DNA of 64,000 nucleotides from Xylocopilactobacillus apis (GCF_033095965.1 NZ_AP026801.1:883501-947500); one strand, 5' to 3'. Numbered from the stretch's first letter, positions 16,536 through 26,872 are shown. The notes: a model not told the origin generated them from the letters alone. Numbers and translations: made by a program.

Positions 16536-19500
16536 GTAAAGTTCAATTTACAAAAGCACAAGAACGGGCAATTAATCTCCACGGAAAAGACATTTTAGTT
16601 TATGCTTCGGCTGGTTCTGGAAAAACGACGGTTTTAATTCAAAGGATTATTACAAGCATCTTAAACGGAATGTCGCTTGATTCAATGTTAATTGTTACTT
16701 TTACTCGGGCAGCTGCTAATGAAATGCGTGATCGATTACGGGTAGCGTTGACAAATGAATTATCAAAAACAAACTTAAGTTTTTCTGATGAAGAATTTTT
16801 GCGAAGCCAGATTATCAACTTATCAAACGCTGATATTGAAACAATTGATTCTTTCTGTCAAAAGGTTATTCGAGCTCACTTTAATGTTGTTGGAATTGAT
16901 CCCGGATTTAGAATTTTAACTGATCAAAGTGAAGTTGAAAAATTAAAGGCAGAACCATTTGATGATACTTTTGGCGAGTTTTTGGAACAAAAAGGAGAAG
17001 ACTTTTTCAATCTTGTTAAGAATTTTACTGATGGTAAGACGATTCAGCAATTCCAAGATTTAGTTCATGATCTGGAAGCATATTCTTCTTCTTTGGCAGA
17101 TCAAGATCAATGGTTAAATTCAATCGATCATCTATATACATTTGATGGGTCTTTTTCCAGCGGCACGTTTTATCAAAAAGAGTTAAAACCTTTTGTTAAA
17201 AAAAGAATTAAAACATTTATTAGAAAGTTTAAACAGATTTTAGATATTTCTTCTAGTTATCCAGAATTAGAATTTTATTTTACAGAAGCAGAGAATGGAA
17301 TTTCTTATTTTTCTCAAGTAATTGATCGTTTGTCTGAACTTGATTATGAAGAATTAAAAAGTCAGCTTTTTGATTTTAGTTTTGCCCGAGCTAAAGTAGT
17401 TCGAAGTTCTGATGAAGGAGTGATGGAAGCTAAGAAAATAGTTCAAAAACTTCGTGATGGGTTAAAAAAATCATTGGTTGATCCTAAAAATGGACTAGCG
17501 AAGCTATTTCAATATTCGGAAGCAGAAATTACGGATTTGTCGAAGTTAACAGCAGATCGAATCAAGTTACTTGCTGATTTTACTCGTTCTTACCTCAAAA
17601 AGGTTGAACTTGTTAAGAGAAGAGAGAATTCTTATGAATTTTCTGATTTAGAAAGATTTGCGGCTCAAATTTTACAAAATAGTGAAACTGCACGCATTGA
17701 CTACCAGAATCACTTTAAAGAAATTTTGGTTGATGAATATCAGGATATTAATGATTTACAAGATTCAATATTAACGATGTTGAGTGGGAATCAGCATAAT
17801 TTGTTTATGGTTGGTGACATCAAGCAGTCAATTTATGGTTTTCGTCACGCTAATCCGCAGCTTTTTTTACAAAAATATCAAGAATTTCAAAGTGAGAAGT
17901 CATTAGATCAAGAAGTAATAGTAATTGCTGAGAACTATCGTTCAGTTGAGAATATTGATTCAACGGTTAATTTCTTCTTTGAACAATTAATGGATCAAGA
18001 GGTCGGGGAACTAGATTATGATGAAAATTCTCATTTAAAGTTTGGAGCAAAATATTATCCGGCTGAAATTGATGATCAGGTAGAATTACTAATTGATCAA
18101 AATTCTTCTGATGACATTTCGCAAGCCGAGCAGATGGCACGAATAGTTGCTGAACGAATTCAGAAAATGCTTAAAGATCATCATAAAATATATGATTCTA
18201 ATACAAAAAAACTCCGTGATATTACTCTAGGAGACATTGCTATATTGACCAGAACTAAAGCAGAAAATCGGGTAATAATGAATACTTTTGAGGCAGCTGG
18301 GATTAATATTACCAGTGGTCAAAATGAAGATTTTTATCTAAATTCCGAGATAAAAATTATTACTTCTTTTTTGAAAATTATTGATAATCCTGATCAAGAT
18401 ATTCCTTTGACAGCAATTCTTAAATCCCCGTTTGGTGACTTAAGTGATAACGACTTAGCTGTAATTAGATCACAAAAGCTTGATGGATCATTTTGGCAGG
18501 CAGTAAATCATTATATTGAACAAAGAAATGATAAGATCAGCGAAAATTTACAGCGGTTAGTAAATCTGATTGAAAAATCTCGTGAATTTGCTAATAATAA
18601 TGAATTAACTGAACTTATAGAATTTTTGTATCATGATTCTCATTTTGTTGATTATGTTTCTTTAATGGTTGGGGGTAGTTTTAGACTTCACAATCTAAGA
18701 ACGTTTCTCAACCAAGTAAAATCATTTCAAGATAATTCAATTACTAGTTTAAGTGAGTTTGTAAGATATTTAGATCAAGTAGAAAAATCGAGTTTTAGAC
18801 CTAGTATTCCTGATCAAGCCAAAGACAATAAGGAATCAGTTCAATTAATTACAATGCACGCATCCAAGGGATTAGAATTTCCAGTTGTTTTTTTGTATCG
18901 GGTTAATCGCCAATTTAATTTAAGTGATTTTTCTGGCAGCTACGTTCTCAATGAAAAAGAAGGAATCGGCCTAAGATATATTGACGAACAAAATATTTCT
19001 TATTATTTACCGCAAATTGAATTTGTTAAGCAGAAAGAAAAAAATAAGTTAATCTCTGAAGAAATGCGAATTTTGTACGTTGCTATGACTCGCGCAAAAG
19101 AAAAATTAATTATTGTCGGATCAGATAATAAATTTTTCGACGATTTAGCTCAAAATTATGACCGTCAAAGTCTAATTATTGAATCTGAAGAGCGAGAAAA
19201 AGCAAATTCTTTTTTAAAAATGTTCAAGTTATCGTTACAAGGTCAAGTAATACCTTTGGATCAAAAAAATTATACGGCTTTTTCTAAACTGACCGATAGT
19301 TCTGTTAATTTAAAAATAACGAGCATTGAAGATATTGAATTTAATAAAATTTCAGAGGTCTCTCAAAAAGTTAACTTAGACGATTTGATTTCAAATAGTG
19401 ATGATAAAATTGAAGATGCAATTAATAAGAAGTTTGCTTGGAAATATCCATTTTTAGGCTCGATTAGTAAATCAGCTTATCAATCGGTTTCTGAATTAAA

Positions 19501-20149
19501 GACACTTTTTCAAGAGCCGGATGATGATGTTTTAAAAATGGCTGAACTGCCTGGAGCTAAAATTCCGGCTATTAAGTCTGATTTTGAAATTCCAGAATTT
19601 AAAGGAGAAAAAAAAGTTAAGGCATCTGAAATTGGAAGTGCCATGCATTTGCTTTTACGGGAAATATCGATTTCAAAGATTCCTGATTTATCATACTTGC
19701 AAGAAGAAATTATAATTTTAGTTCAGCAAAATTTAATTAGACAACAAGCTGCAGACAAAATGCAGCTTGATCAAATAATTAATTTTTTTAAAACTGATTT
19801 AGGAAAATTAATTATTGCTAATAGTGATAACTTTGAACGAGAAAAATCTTTTCAAGCTATTGCAAGTCCGTGTGATCTTTATGGATCTACAGAATTTGAT
19901 TTAAATGATTCAGTTTTGATCCATGGAATTATTGATGGATTTTTAAATTTAAAATCGGAAATCATTCTTATAGATTATAAAACTGACCATTTACCAAGAA
20001 ACAGCAAAAAGAATCTATCTGAAATTTTAACTGAGCGGTACAGAGGACAATTAAAAGTTTATAGTGATGTTTTATTTTCAATGTATAAAAAACCGGTTAA
20101 AAAAAATATCGTTGCTCTAGAGACAGGGAGCATTATTGAGATAATATAG
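16532..20149 (+). CDS. rexA: ATP-dependent helicase/nuclease subunit RexA (AddA)
   Basis: 1205 residues. A UvrD-type helicase with Walker A YASAGSGKTTVLIQR near residue 25, TFTRAAANEMRDRL, motif II VDEYQDINDLQ near 405, motif III GDIKQSIYGFRHA, and motifs V/VI ITMHASKGLEFPVVF and LYVAMTRAKEKL. A RecB-type nuclease domain follows with HGIIDGFL and LIDYKTDHL near residue 1146. Together with RexB it processes broken DNA ends and normally recognises a Chi sequence. The length is normal and the frame intact. Confidence 0.96.
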   Translation: MSKVQFTKAQERAINLHGKDILVYASAGSGKTTVLIQRIITSILNGMSLDSMLIVTFTRAAANEMRDRLRVALTNELSKTNLSFSDEEFLRSQIINLSNADIETIDSFCQKVIRAHFNVVGIDPGFRILTDQSEVEKLKAEPFDDTFGEFLEQKGEDFFNLVKNFTDGKTIQQFQDLVHDLEAYSSSLADQDQWLNSIDHLYTFDGSFSSGTFYQKELKPFVKKRIKTFIRKFKQILDISSSYPELEFYFTEAENGISYFSQVIDRLSELDYEELKSQLFDFSFARAKVVRSSDEGVMEAKKIVQKLRDGLKKSLVDPKNGLAKLFQYSEAEITDLSKLTADRIKLLADFTRSYLKKVELVKRRENSYEFSDLERFAAQILQNSETARIDYQNHFKEILVDEYQDINDLQDSILTMLSGNQHNLFMVGDIKQSIYGFRHANPQLFLQKYQEFQSEKSLDQEVIVIAENYRSVENIDSTVNFFFEQLMDQEVGELDYDENSHLKFGAKYYPAEIDDQVELLIDQNSSDDISQAEQMARIVAERIQKMLKDHHKIYDSNTKKLRDITLGDIAILTRTKAENRVIMNTFEAAGINITSGQNEDFYLNSEIKIITSFLKIIDNPDQDIPLTAILKSPFGDLSDNDLAVIRSQKLDGSFWQAVNHYIEQRNDKISENLQRLVNLIEKSREFANNNELTELIEFLYHDSHFVDYVSLMVGGSFRLHNLRTFLNQVKSFQDNSITSLSEFVRYLDQVEKSSFRPSIPDQAKDNKESVQLITMHASKGLEFPVVFLYRVNRQFNLSDFSGSYVLNEKEGIGLRYIDEQNISYYLPQIEFVKQKEKNKLISEEMRILYVAMTRAKEKLIIVGSDNKFFDDLAQNYDRQSLIIESEEREKANSFLKMFKLSLQGQVIPLDQKNYTAFSKLTDSSVNLKITSIEDIEFNKISEVSQKVNLDDLISNSDDKIEDAINKKFAWKYPFLGSISKSAYQSVSELKTLFQEPDDDVLKMAELPGAKIPAIKSDFEIPEFKGEKKVKASEIGSAMHLLLREISISKIPDLSYLQEEIIILVQQNLIRQQAADKMQLDQIINFFKTDLGKLIIANSDNFEREKSFQAIASPCDLYGSTEFDLNDSVLIHGIIDGFLNLKSEIILIDYKTDHLPRNSKKNLSEILTERYRGQLKVYSDVLFSMYKKPVKKNIVALETGSIIEII

Positions 20150-20187
20150 TTGTATGCTAGAATTGATAAAACTTTAGGTGAATACAA

Positions 20188-20673
20188 ATGAGAAAAAGAT
20201 CTAGACGCTTCCCAATCATTATAGGAGTTATTATCTTAATTTTGGTAATTGCTTTTGGAACATACATATTAGCCAATAATTCTTTTTTGCGGGTAAAAAA
20301 TGATGCGATTAAAGTAATTCAAAAGAAAACGGATTTACATAGTTTTAGCAAATATTACTGGTATAATCATGATTCTTCTTATTTTTCTGCGCTCGGAAAA
20401 AATAAAGAAAATAAAAATCAGTATGCAATTTTGAATACATCAAACGGAAATCTAATAATTGTTGACCAAAATAAGGGAATTTCTGAATCAGAAGCAAAAC
20501 GAATTGTAATGAGAGACGCCTCAAAATTAAAGGAAATTAAAAATACGAGATTAGGATTTTATGATCATAAAGTTGTTTGGGAAATAGCTTACTTTGACCA
20601 AACAAATAACTTAAATTACTATACGTTAAATTTTAAAAACGGAAAAATTGTTCAAAAAGTGCTAAAAGTTTAG
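20188..20673 (+). CDS. ypmB: YpmB-like membrane-anchored protein (DUF5590/PepSY)
   Basis: 161 residues: a basic start, one membrane helix (FPIIIGVIILILVIAFGTYIL) and an extracytoplasmic domain with two PepSY-like halves (the second around ISESEAKRIVMRDAS and HKVVWEIAYFDQTNNLNYYTLNF). In Bacillus subtilis ypmB also lies upstream of dnaD-nth in the dinG-asnS region, and the same order here supports the name. Function is not known; PepSY domains often inhibit secreted proteases. TAGGTG precedes the ATG. Confidence 0.75.
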   Translation: MRKRSRRFPIIIGVIILILVIAFGTYILANNSFLRVKNDAIKVIQKKTDLHSFSKYYWYNHDSSYFSALGKNKENKNQYAILNTSNGNLIIVDQNKGISESEAKRIVMRDASKLKEIKNTRLGFYDHKVVWEIAYFDQTNNLNYYTLNFKNGKIVQKVLKV

Positions 20674-20711
20674 GCATGGAATTAGTTAATCATTTAAATA
20701 TTTAAGAAGTA

Positions 20712-20753
20712 TTAGTAGACGTTTTACAATAAAATGATCAATCCGTCTACTAA
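20712..20753. repeat. 10-bp inverted repeat between ypmB and dnaD
   Basis: TTAGTAGACG (20712-20721) and CGTCTACTAA (20744-20753) are perfect inverted repeats around 22 bases. No T run follows, so it is not a simple terminator. It may be an operator for dnaD or a processing site. Confidence 0.4.
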
Positions 20754-20823
20754 AGTGTATTTAACTGATCAAAAATAAATCTGATTTTACATAAATATAT
20801 ACATTAAGAAAGTTTAATTTATA

Positions 20824-21447
20824 ATGAGCAAATTAAAAGGTTCCCTTCAATTTTTAATCAGTGGCTTTTCATCAGTCAATAATTATTTAATCCAACATTA
20901 TCATGAATTTGGCTTGACTGATAAAGAGTTAATCCTTTATTTAAATTTGGTTAGCTATACTAATCAAAATAATTTATTTCCAAATATGAACATGTTAAGT
21001 AAAAATTTACAAGTATCTGAGAGTGAAGTCTTCAATTTAATTAATAGTCTTGAGCGAAAACGCATTTTATCAATAGAAACTCGTGATATTGATGGTAAGT
21101 CATCGTCTTATTATGATTTAAATCACGTTTATCAATTAGAAGTAACAGAAAATGAAAATGTTAAAGATTCAGCGACTGATGAGCCAGAAGAATTGGAGCA
21201 ACTAATCAAAAAATTTGAAGTTGAATTTGGACGTCCGCTTTCACCAATCGAGATTGAAAAAGTATCTGGCTGGCTTACAGTTGATCATTTTCGTCCAGAG
21301 TTAGTGGAAATAGCACTTAGAGAAGCAGTATTAGCGCAGGTTTATAACTTTAAATACATCGACCGGATATTAATTACATGGCAGAAGAAAAATATAAAAA
21401 CCGTTAAAGATTATGAACGGTCAAAACTAAATAGTGATTTATTATGA
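20824..21447 (+). CDS. dnaD: Primosomal protein DnaD
   Basis: 207 residues. The N-terminal winged-helix domain (to about residue 95) contains LTDKELILYLNLVSY and the C-terminal DnaB_2/DDBH2 domain contains FEVEFGRPLSPIEIEKVSGW and the helix ending FKYIDRILITWQKKNIKTV, the YxxxIxxxW motif. DnaD helps load the replicative helicase at origins and restart sites in Firmicutes. The ATG has only AT-rich sequence before it. It overlaps nth by four bases. Confidence 0.92.
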   Translation: MSKLKGSLQFLISGFSSVNNYLIQHYHEFGLTDKELILYLNLVSYTNQNNLFPNMNMLSKNLQVSESEVFNLINSLERKRILSIETRDIDGKSSSYYDLNHVYQLEVTENENVKDSATDEPEELEQLIKKFEVEFGRPLSPIEIEKVSGWLTVDHFRPELVEIALREAVLAQVYNFKYIDRILITWQKKNIKTVKDYERSKLNSDLL

Positions 21448-22103
21448 TTTCAAAAGAAAAATTTTTAAATATTTTATCGATTTTAAAAGAATTATACCCA
21501 GATGCGAAGACGGAATTGAATTATCATAATGGCTTTGAACTTATTATTGCTGTTGTTTTAAGTGCTCAAACCACAGATAAACAGGTTAATAAAGTAACTC
21601 CTGCACTTTTTAAACGTTTTTCAAATCCTGAAATGTTAGGGTCTGCCTCAATCATTGAAGTTGAAAAGTTAATTAGTTCTATTGGATTATTTCATAATAA
21701 AAGTAAAAATATTATTAAGCTTGCTCAAATTGTTCACGAACAATATCATGATGAAATACCCAGTAAAAAAGAAGAATTGTTAAAATTACCTGGAGTTGGA
21801 GAAAAAACGGCTAATGTGGTAATGGGGGACTATTTTAAAATACCTGCTTTAGCAGTTGATACACATGTTGAACGTTTAGCTAAGCGGTGGAACGTTGTTA
21901 GTCCTAAAGCAAATGTCGCAGAAGTTCAAAAACAATTAATGAAGATGACACCTAAATCAGAGTGGGTTGTAACGCACCATCGATTAATTCTTTTTGGACG
22001 TTATTTTTGCACCTCCAGATCTCCAAAATGTACTGAATGTAAAATTCTGCCTTATTGTAAATTTGGTAAAGAGCGTTTAAAAATTAATGATTCTCAACAC
22101 TAG
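21444..22103 (+). CDS. nth: Endonuclease III
   Basis: 219 residues. The helix-hairpin-helix LPGVGEKTANVVMG near residue 115 contains the catalytic Lys, the catalytic Asp lies in VDTHVERLAKRW, and the 4Fe-4S cluster motif C-x6-C-x2-C-x5-C occurs at the end (CTSRSPKCTECKILPYC). It removes oxidised pyrimidines and cuts the abasic site. It overlaps dnaD upstream and converges with ponA with a 20-base overlap. Confidence 0.96.
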   Translation: MISKEKFLNILSILKELYPDAKTELNYHNGFELIIAVVLSAQTTDKQVNKVTPALFKRFSNPEMLGSASIIEVEKLISSIGLFHNKSKNIIKLAQIVHEQYHDEIPSKKEELLKLPGVGEKTANVVMGDYFKIPALAVDTHVERLAKRWNVVSPKANVAEVQKQLMKMTPKSEWVVTHHRLILFGRYFCTSRSPKCTECKILPYCKFGKERLKINDSQH

Positions 22104-24351
22104 AACTACTACTTGATTGGCTTTGAGTGTTTGAAGTCGAATTATCTGAATTCTCATTTGAACTTTCGCTGGAATTATTAATTTGACTTGATGAGTCTGA
22201 ATTAGTTGTTTTTGAACTGGATGTGCTAGAAGATTGAGAACTGTTATTTTCACTTGAGGAAGAACTAGAGGCGTTTTCTGAACCGTTATTGGTTTGATTT
22301 TCTTCCTCGTTAATCACATCTGAACCAGTTTTAGGTTCAGTTCCGCTTAGAAACAGTTCTGGAACTCCTCCGAAGGCAACCGCAACGGGTGGATAAATAC
22401 CTTTAAGAACTCTTACTTTTTCAACGTTATTTGGCTTTTTCCAATCTTCAGAGTTTTTATTCTGATACAGATAATTCATTATTTTTTTGTAGATAATGCC
22501 TGCAATTGCTTGTTCGTTATAGTTGAGTCCTTTTTTAAGTGGATTATCATATCCAGTCCAAATAGAGATGCTATAATCCTTTGAATACCCATTAAACCAG
22601 TTGTCTTTTGCAATTCCAGTTCCACCAAGGGCAGGATTTTTATTTATTTCTGATGAATCATAATTTGTAGATCCAGTTTTGGCAGCATCATAAATGTTGG
22701 GAGTAGCTCCGTATTCACCATTACCGTACTTAAAAGAATCTTTTAGGACATCCGTAATCATATAAGCTGTTGCCGGAAACATTGCCTTGTTTTCTTTTCC
22801 ACCATAATTTCTTACAGTTCCATCAGGGAAAACAATTTTGGAAACGTAAGTTGGTTGATGGTAAACCCCATTGTTGGCTAATGCTGCATATGCCCCAGCC
22901 ATTTGAAGTGAAGAAAATGATCCACCAATTGCTTCAGAATAGACTTGATCTTTTGAAGGAATGTTTAAGCCAAGATTTTTCACAAAATCACTAGCTTGCT
23001 TAATCCCAACAGCTTTGAGAGTTTTTACAGCGGGAACATTTCTAGAAGATGCAAGAGCAACTCTAAGAGAAATTGATCCCATATACTGCTCATCCCAGTT
23101 ATGTATAGATGTATTAGTACCAGGATAGTTATATGGTTCATCGATCATTTGTTGGTAAGTAGAGTATTTTAAGTACTCAATAGCTGGTGCATAATCGAGA
23201 ATTGGTTTAATTGTTGAACCAACACTTCTAGTAGTTTGAACTGCTCGATTCAAACCGAATTGAATTTTTTGTTCTTTTCTTCCCCCAATTTGAGCAACTA
23301 CTTGCCCGTTGTTTGGGTCTATGATTGTTAAACCAACTTGCAGATTATTATCAGGAAAGTCAATGGATTCATCATTATTAACTAAGTCGTAAATTTTATT
23401 TTGGATATCGTTGCGCATGTTAGTGTAAATTTTGAGCCCATCAGCAAATGGATCGTAACCTAATTTTTTAACCTCAGAAATTGTTTCTTTAACGTAAGGA
23501 TCGATAGCCATATCAATTCCTCTATTTTTATCGTTTATTGATTTTGATACAACTGTTTTGAGAGTGTCAGATTTAAGAGCATTTTGATATTGTTCAGATG
23601 AAATTTTCTTGTTATTAAGCATTGCTTTTAAAACAACATTTCTTCTGTCTATGAATGATTGGGGATGAAGATAAGGTTCTTGAAGGGTTGGTAAATTAGA
23701 TAATCCAGCTAAAGCAGCGGCTTGATCAATTGATAAATTGGTGTTTGATTTTCCAAAATAATATTTCGATGCAGTTTCTACTCCATATATACTGTTTCCA
23801 AAATAAACTTTATTAACATAAAATTCTAAAATTTGCTCTTTAGTATAATTTTGTTCTAATTGCATAGCTAACCAAGCTTCTTGGGCTTTTCTTCTAATTG
23901 TACGATCTTTAGCATTTGTAGAAAAGAATGAAAGTTTTATAAGTTGCTGAGTTAACGTTGAAGCACCTGAACTCCCGCTGCCAGTAACATTTTTAAAACC
24001 TGCTACAACAATTCTCATTGGATCAATTCCTAAAGTATTTTGATAAAAATGGCGGTCTTCAACACTTACTAACGCATTAATGTATGTTTTAGAAACTTTT
24101 GAGATTGGAACATAAGTGCGATCTTCGACTCCTGCGGTATAAATCTGTTTTCCTAAACTATCATAAACTACACTAGATTTAACACTTTCGAGTTTAGATC
24201 TAGTTAGTTTAGGAGACCCAACTGCGTAAAAAGCAAATAGTGAAGCTCCAATTGCACATATCACAATAAATGCTAAAAAGAGCCAGATAATAATTTTTTT
24301 GATGATATTTTCTTTTTTTGATTTAAATGGTCGGTGATAATGTTCAGGCAT
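22084..24351 (-). CDS. ponA: Class A penicillin-binding protein 1A
   Basis: 755 residues. One membrane anchor near residues 20-45, then a glycosyltransferase 51 domain with VEDRHFYQ and GASTLTQQLIK, and a transpeptidase domain with SVGSTIKP (active Ser), SSRN and KTGSTNYD. It polymerises and crosslinks peptidoglycan outside the membrane. The last ~75 residues are almost only Ser, Asn, Glu, Thr and Gln, a disordered tail common in lactobacilli. The gene starts one base after recU, the usual Firmicute pairing. Confidence 0.95.
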   Translation of the reverse strand: MPEHYHRPFKSKKENIIKKIIIWLFLAFIVICAIGASLFAFYAVGSPKLTRSKLESVKSSVVYDSLGKQIYTAGVEDRTYVPISKVSKTYINALVSVEDRHFYQNTLGIDPMRIVVAGFKNVTGSGSSGASTLTQQLIKLSFFSTNAKDRTIRRKAQEAWLAMQLEQNYTKEQILEFYVNKVYFGNSIYGVETASKYYFGKSNTNLSIDQAAALAGLSNLPTLQEPYLHPQSFIDRRNVVLKAMLNNKKISSEQYQNALKSDTLKTVVSKSINDKNRGIDMAIDPYVKETISEVKKLGYDPFADGLKIYTNMRNDIQNKIYDLVNNDESIDFPDNNLQVGLTIIDPNNGQVVAQIGGRKEQKIQFGLNRAVQTTRSVGSTIKPILDYAPAIEYLKYSTYQQMIDEPYNYPGTNTSIHNWDEQYMGSISLRVALASSRNVPAVKTLKAVGIKQASDFVKNLGLNIPSKDQVYSEAIGGSFSSLQMAGAYAALANNGVYHQPTYVSKIVFPDGTVRNYGGKENKAMFPATAYMITDVLKDSFKYGNGEYGATPNIYDAAKTGSTNYDSSEINKNPALGGTGIAKDNWFNGYSKDYSISIWTGYDNPLKKGLNYNEQAIAGIIYKKIMNYLYQNKNSEDWKKPNNVEKVRVLKGIYPPVAVAFGGVPELFLSGTEPKTGSDVINEEENQTNNGSENASSSSSSENNSSQSSSTSSSKTTNSDSSSQINNSSESSNENSDNSTSNTQSQSSSSSSVENH

Positions 24352-24352
24352 T

Positions 24353-24949
24353 TTAACTTATCTCCTGGTTAATAAATTTATTGACAAAATCTATATACGG
24401 AACTAATGGTAAATTAGTTGGTTTAAATTCGAATCCTTTTTCAATAAAAATTTCAAGTGGAATTGATTTACGACCATTTTTTGTTTTCATATTCCAGTAT
24501 TTAATAACTAATTCAGCAGGTAACATAAAAAAACGGTTTAATTTTACAAAAGACACTATTACAAAACAGATTCCCTTTTGTTTAATACAATCTTCCATAT
24601 GTCTAATCTGGTGTTCGTGAAAATTGTCAAGCGGCAAATATGTCGCCCTCGTTGTTTCTTTTGCCTCAAAGTCAAGGTAATATCCTTTATATACTCCATT
24701 GTAATCAGTCGTAGAAGGTTGACGAAAATAGGCCTCAGTTATCCTTGCGTGACTACGATTTGGATAGTCTACCTTAACAATTTGAACGGGGGTAGGTTTT
24801 TTATGAACAACAGCAACTCCATACTTTAAATAGTGTTTATTACTTAAATTAATCATTTTTTCAAGGGACATCCCACGACGCCCAAAATTAGTTGCTTCTT
24901 GATTTTCTATTTTATTTTTATTACCTTGACCGGTCGGATACTTAATCAT
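24353..24949 (-). CDS. recU: Holliday junction resolvase RecU
   Basis: 198 residues. The opening contains GRRGMSLEKMINLSNKHYL and the catalytic core YLDFEAKETT with the Asp/Glu-x-Lys nuclease residues near 105; later FHEHQIRHM and the C-terminal region with VPYIDFV. RecU resolves four-way junctions during recombination and chromosome segregation. It is the first gene of a recU-ponA operon, one base apart, divergent from rpsB. Confidence 0.95.
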   Translation of the reverse strand: MIKYPTGQGNKNKIENQEATNFGRRGMSLEKMINLSNKHYLKYGVAVVHKKPTPVQIVKVDYPNRSHARITEAYFRQPSTTDYNGVYKGYYLDFEAKETTRATYLPLDNFHEHQIRHMEDCIKQKGICFVIVSFVKLNRFFMLPAELVIKYWNMKTKNGRKSIPLEIFIEKGFEFKPTNLPLVPYIDFVNKFINQEIS

Positions 24950-25013
24950 TAGTCATATTTTATCAAAAATAAAGATAAAAAGAATCATTTACTTTGATAA
25001 TTGTAATAATTGC

Positions 25014-25042
25014 TTGAAAAACCATTTAAAATCAGGTATTAT
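25014..25042 (+). promoter_or_regulatory. Promoter of rpsB-tsf
   Basis: TTGAAA (25014-25019) and TATTAT (25037-25042) with a 17-base spacer. Transcription would start near 25050 and give a leader of about 100 bases. Confidence 0.7.
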
Positions 25043-25044
25043 TG

Positions 25045-25145
25045 CATGTGGCTTTATGCCAAAAATGCCGCAATTGTTTATTTGTCATCGGTGCTGCTTG
25101 TCAGTTAATTGACAGAGTTAAAAACAGTTGTTTGAAAAAACCGGA
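25045..25145 (+). promoter_or_regulatory. rpsB leader: rpsB leader, candidate Lacto-rpsB RNA motif
   Basis: Between the promoter and rpsB lies a structured, less AT-rich leader. GTGGCTTTATGCC and GCTTGTCAGTTAATTGACAG can form hairpins (CTGTCAATT/ AATTGACAG-type pairing around 25098-25113). In lactic acid bacteria a conserved structured RNA, the Lacto-rpsB motif, occupies this place and is thought to bind S2 for feedback control. Assignment is by position and pairing potential; a covariance search is needed to confirm it. Confidence 0.5.
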
Positions 25146-25152
25146 GGAAAAA

Positions 25153-25962
25153 ATGGCAGAAATTACAATGAAACAACTTCTTGAAGCAGGTGTTCATTTC
25201 GGACATCAGACTAGAAAATGGGATCCTAAGATGAAACCGTATATTTTTACTTCAAGAAATGATATTTATATTATTGATTTACAGAAGACCGTAAAGATGG
25301 TCAATGATGCATACAATTTTGTGCGGGATGCAGCCGCTAGTGGTGCTCAATTTCTTTTTGTTGGTACCAAGAAACAGGCTTCTGATGCAATTGAAGAAGA
25401 AGCAAAAAGAGCTGGTGTATATTATATCAATCATCGTTGGTTAGGTGGACTCTTAACTAATTGGGATACAATTCAGAAAAGAATTAAAAGATTAAAAGAT
25501 CTTGAAAAAATGTCTGAAGATGGAACTTTTGAACGGTTGCCTAAAAAAGAAGTTGTTAAGCTTCAAAAGCAGCATGATAAGTTAGAGAAGTTCTTGGGCG
25601 GAATTAAAGATATGAGTCGTTTACCCGACATTATTTATATTGTTGATACTCACAAAGAACATATCGCAGTTCAAGAAGCAAACAAATTAAACATTCCAAT
25701 TGTTGGGATGGTAGATACTAATGCAAATCCTGATGTAGTTGACGTTATTATTCCATCGAATGATGATGCGATTAGAGCAATTCGTCTGGTAACTTCTAAA
25801 ATGGCTGATGCAATAATTGAAGGCCGAGAAGGTGAAGAACATTCTGATGATCAAAAATCAGAAGTTGTGATAGAAGAAATCGAAGAAAAGTCTGATAATG
25901 TTGACGATAAAAAAGATATGGAAGAAATCGTTGATGTTGTTGAAGGCGATAATAGCAAATAA
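25153..25962 (+). CDS. rpsB: Ribosomal protein S2
   Basis: 269 residues from [19 protein letters not shown]. Typical motifs are [34 protein letters not shown] and the [17 protein letters not shown] segment. The last ~35 residues are an acidic Glu/Asp tail. The ATG at 25153 has GGAGG five to six bases upstream. Upstream in-frame codons belong to the leader. tsf follows after 21 bases. Confidence 0.97.
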   Translation: MAEITMKQLLEAGVHFGHQTRKWDPKMKPYIFTSRNDIYIIDLQKTVKMVNDAYNFVRDAAASGAQFLFVGTKKQASDAIEEEAKRAGVYYINHRWLGGLLTNWDTIQKRIKRLKDLEKMSEDGTFERLPKKEVVKLQKQHDKLEKFLGGIKDMSRLPDIIYIVDTHKEHIAVQEANKLNIPIVGMVDTNANPDVVDVIIPSNDDAIRAIRLVTSKMADAIIEGREGEEHSDDQKSEVVIEEIEEKSDNVDDKKDMEEIVDVVEGDNSK

Positions 25963-25983
25963 CATTTTTGAAAGGAGATTTTG

Positions 25984-26859
25984 ATGGCAAATATTACAGC
26001 TGCACAAGTCAAAGAATTACGTGATAAGACTGGTGCCGGTATGATGGATGCGAAAAAGGCTTTAGTTGCTACAGAAGGTGATATTGAAGCTGCAATTAAA
26101 GAATTAAGAGAAAAAGGTGTTGTTAAAGCTGCTAAGAAAAGCGGCCGAATTGCTGCGGAAGGTTTAGCAAGTGTTTTGGTTGAAGAAAACACTGGTGCCG
26201 TCGTAGAAATCAATGCTGAAACTGATTTTGTTGCTTCTAATGACAAATTTAAAACGTTGGTTTCTGATGTTGTTAAAGTTATTGCTGATAAAAAGCCAAA
26301 AAGCCTTGAAGAAGCATTATCTTTACCATTAAATGGAAGTACAGTTAATGATGAGATTACAAATGCTACTGCAGTTATCGGTGAAAAAATCACTCTTCGT
26401 CGTTTTGTTGTAATTGAAAAAAGCGATAGTGAAGTATTTGGCACTTATCTCCATAATGGGGGTCAAATTGCAGTTTTGGTCACTTTGGAAGGCAGCGACG
26501 AATCTGTAGCAAAGGATGTTGCAATGCACGTTGCAGCAATTCATCCATTATATGTTTCAAGGGATCAAATTCCAAAGGAAATAGTTGACAATGAAACTGA
26601 TATTGCAACCACTGAAACCCGAAATGAAGGTAAACCTGAGAACATTATTGAAAAAATTGTTCAAGGACGAGTTAATAAAAAATTAGCAGAGATTACTTTG
26701 GATGATCAAGAATTTGTAAAAGATTCTTCAATGAAAGTTTCTGAATACGTAAGCTCGAAGAATAGTAAAATTAAGAACTTTGTTCGTTATGAAGTGGGCG
26801 AAGGAATTGAGAAAAAGAATGATGACTTTGTAAAAGAAGTTATGGATCAAATCCAATAA
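25984..26859 (+). CDS. tsf: Elongation factor Ts
   Basis: 291 residues. The opening contains [19 protein letters not shown], which contacts EF-Tu, and [11 protein letters not shown] marks the core. It recycles EF-Tu-GDP. ATG at 25984 with AAAGGAG upstream; a TTG one codon before is not needed. It forms a two-gene operon with rpsB closed by a terminator. Confidence 0.97.
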   Translation: MANITAAQVKELRDKTGAGMMDAKKALVATEGDIEAAIKELREKGVVKAAKKSGRIAAEGLASVLVEENTGAVVEINAETDFVASNDKFKTLVSDVVKVIADKKPKSLEEALSLPLNGSTVNDEITNATAVIGEKITLRRFVVIEKSDSEVFGTYLHNGGQIAVLVTLEGSDESVAKDVAMHVAAIHPLYVSRDQIPKEIVDNETDIATTETRNEGKPENIIEKIVQGRVNKKLAEITLDDQEFVKDSSMKVSEYVSSKNSKIKNFVRYEVGEGIEKKNDDFVKEVMDQIQ

Positions 26860-26872
26860 TTTTTCTTATGGG

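Noticed and set aside
22084..22320. Serine-rich low-complexity stretch as a possible repeat or phase-variable tract
   Set aside because: It is the disordered C-terminal tail of PBP1A; codons vary and no exact tandem nucleotide repeat is present.
25042..25152. N-terminal extension of rpsB
   Set aside because: The open frame continues upstream, but S2 proteins begin at [19 protein letters not shown] and the strong GGAGG serves the ATG at 25153; the extension falls in the RNA leader.
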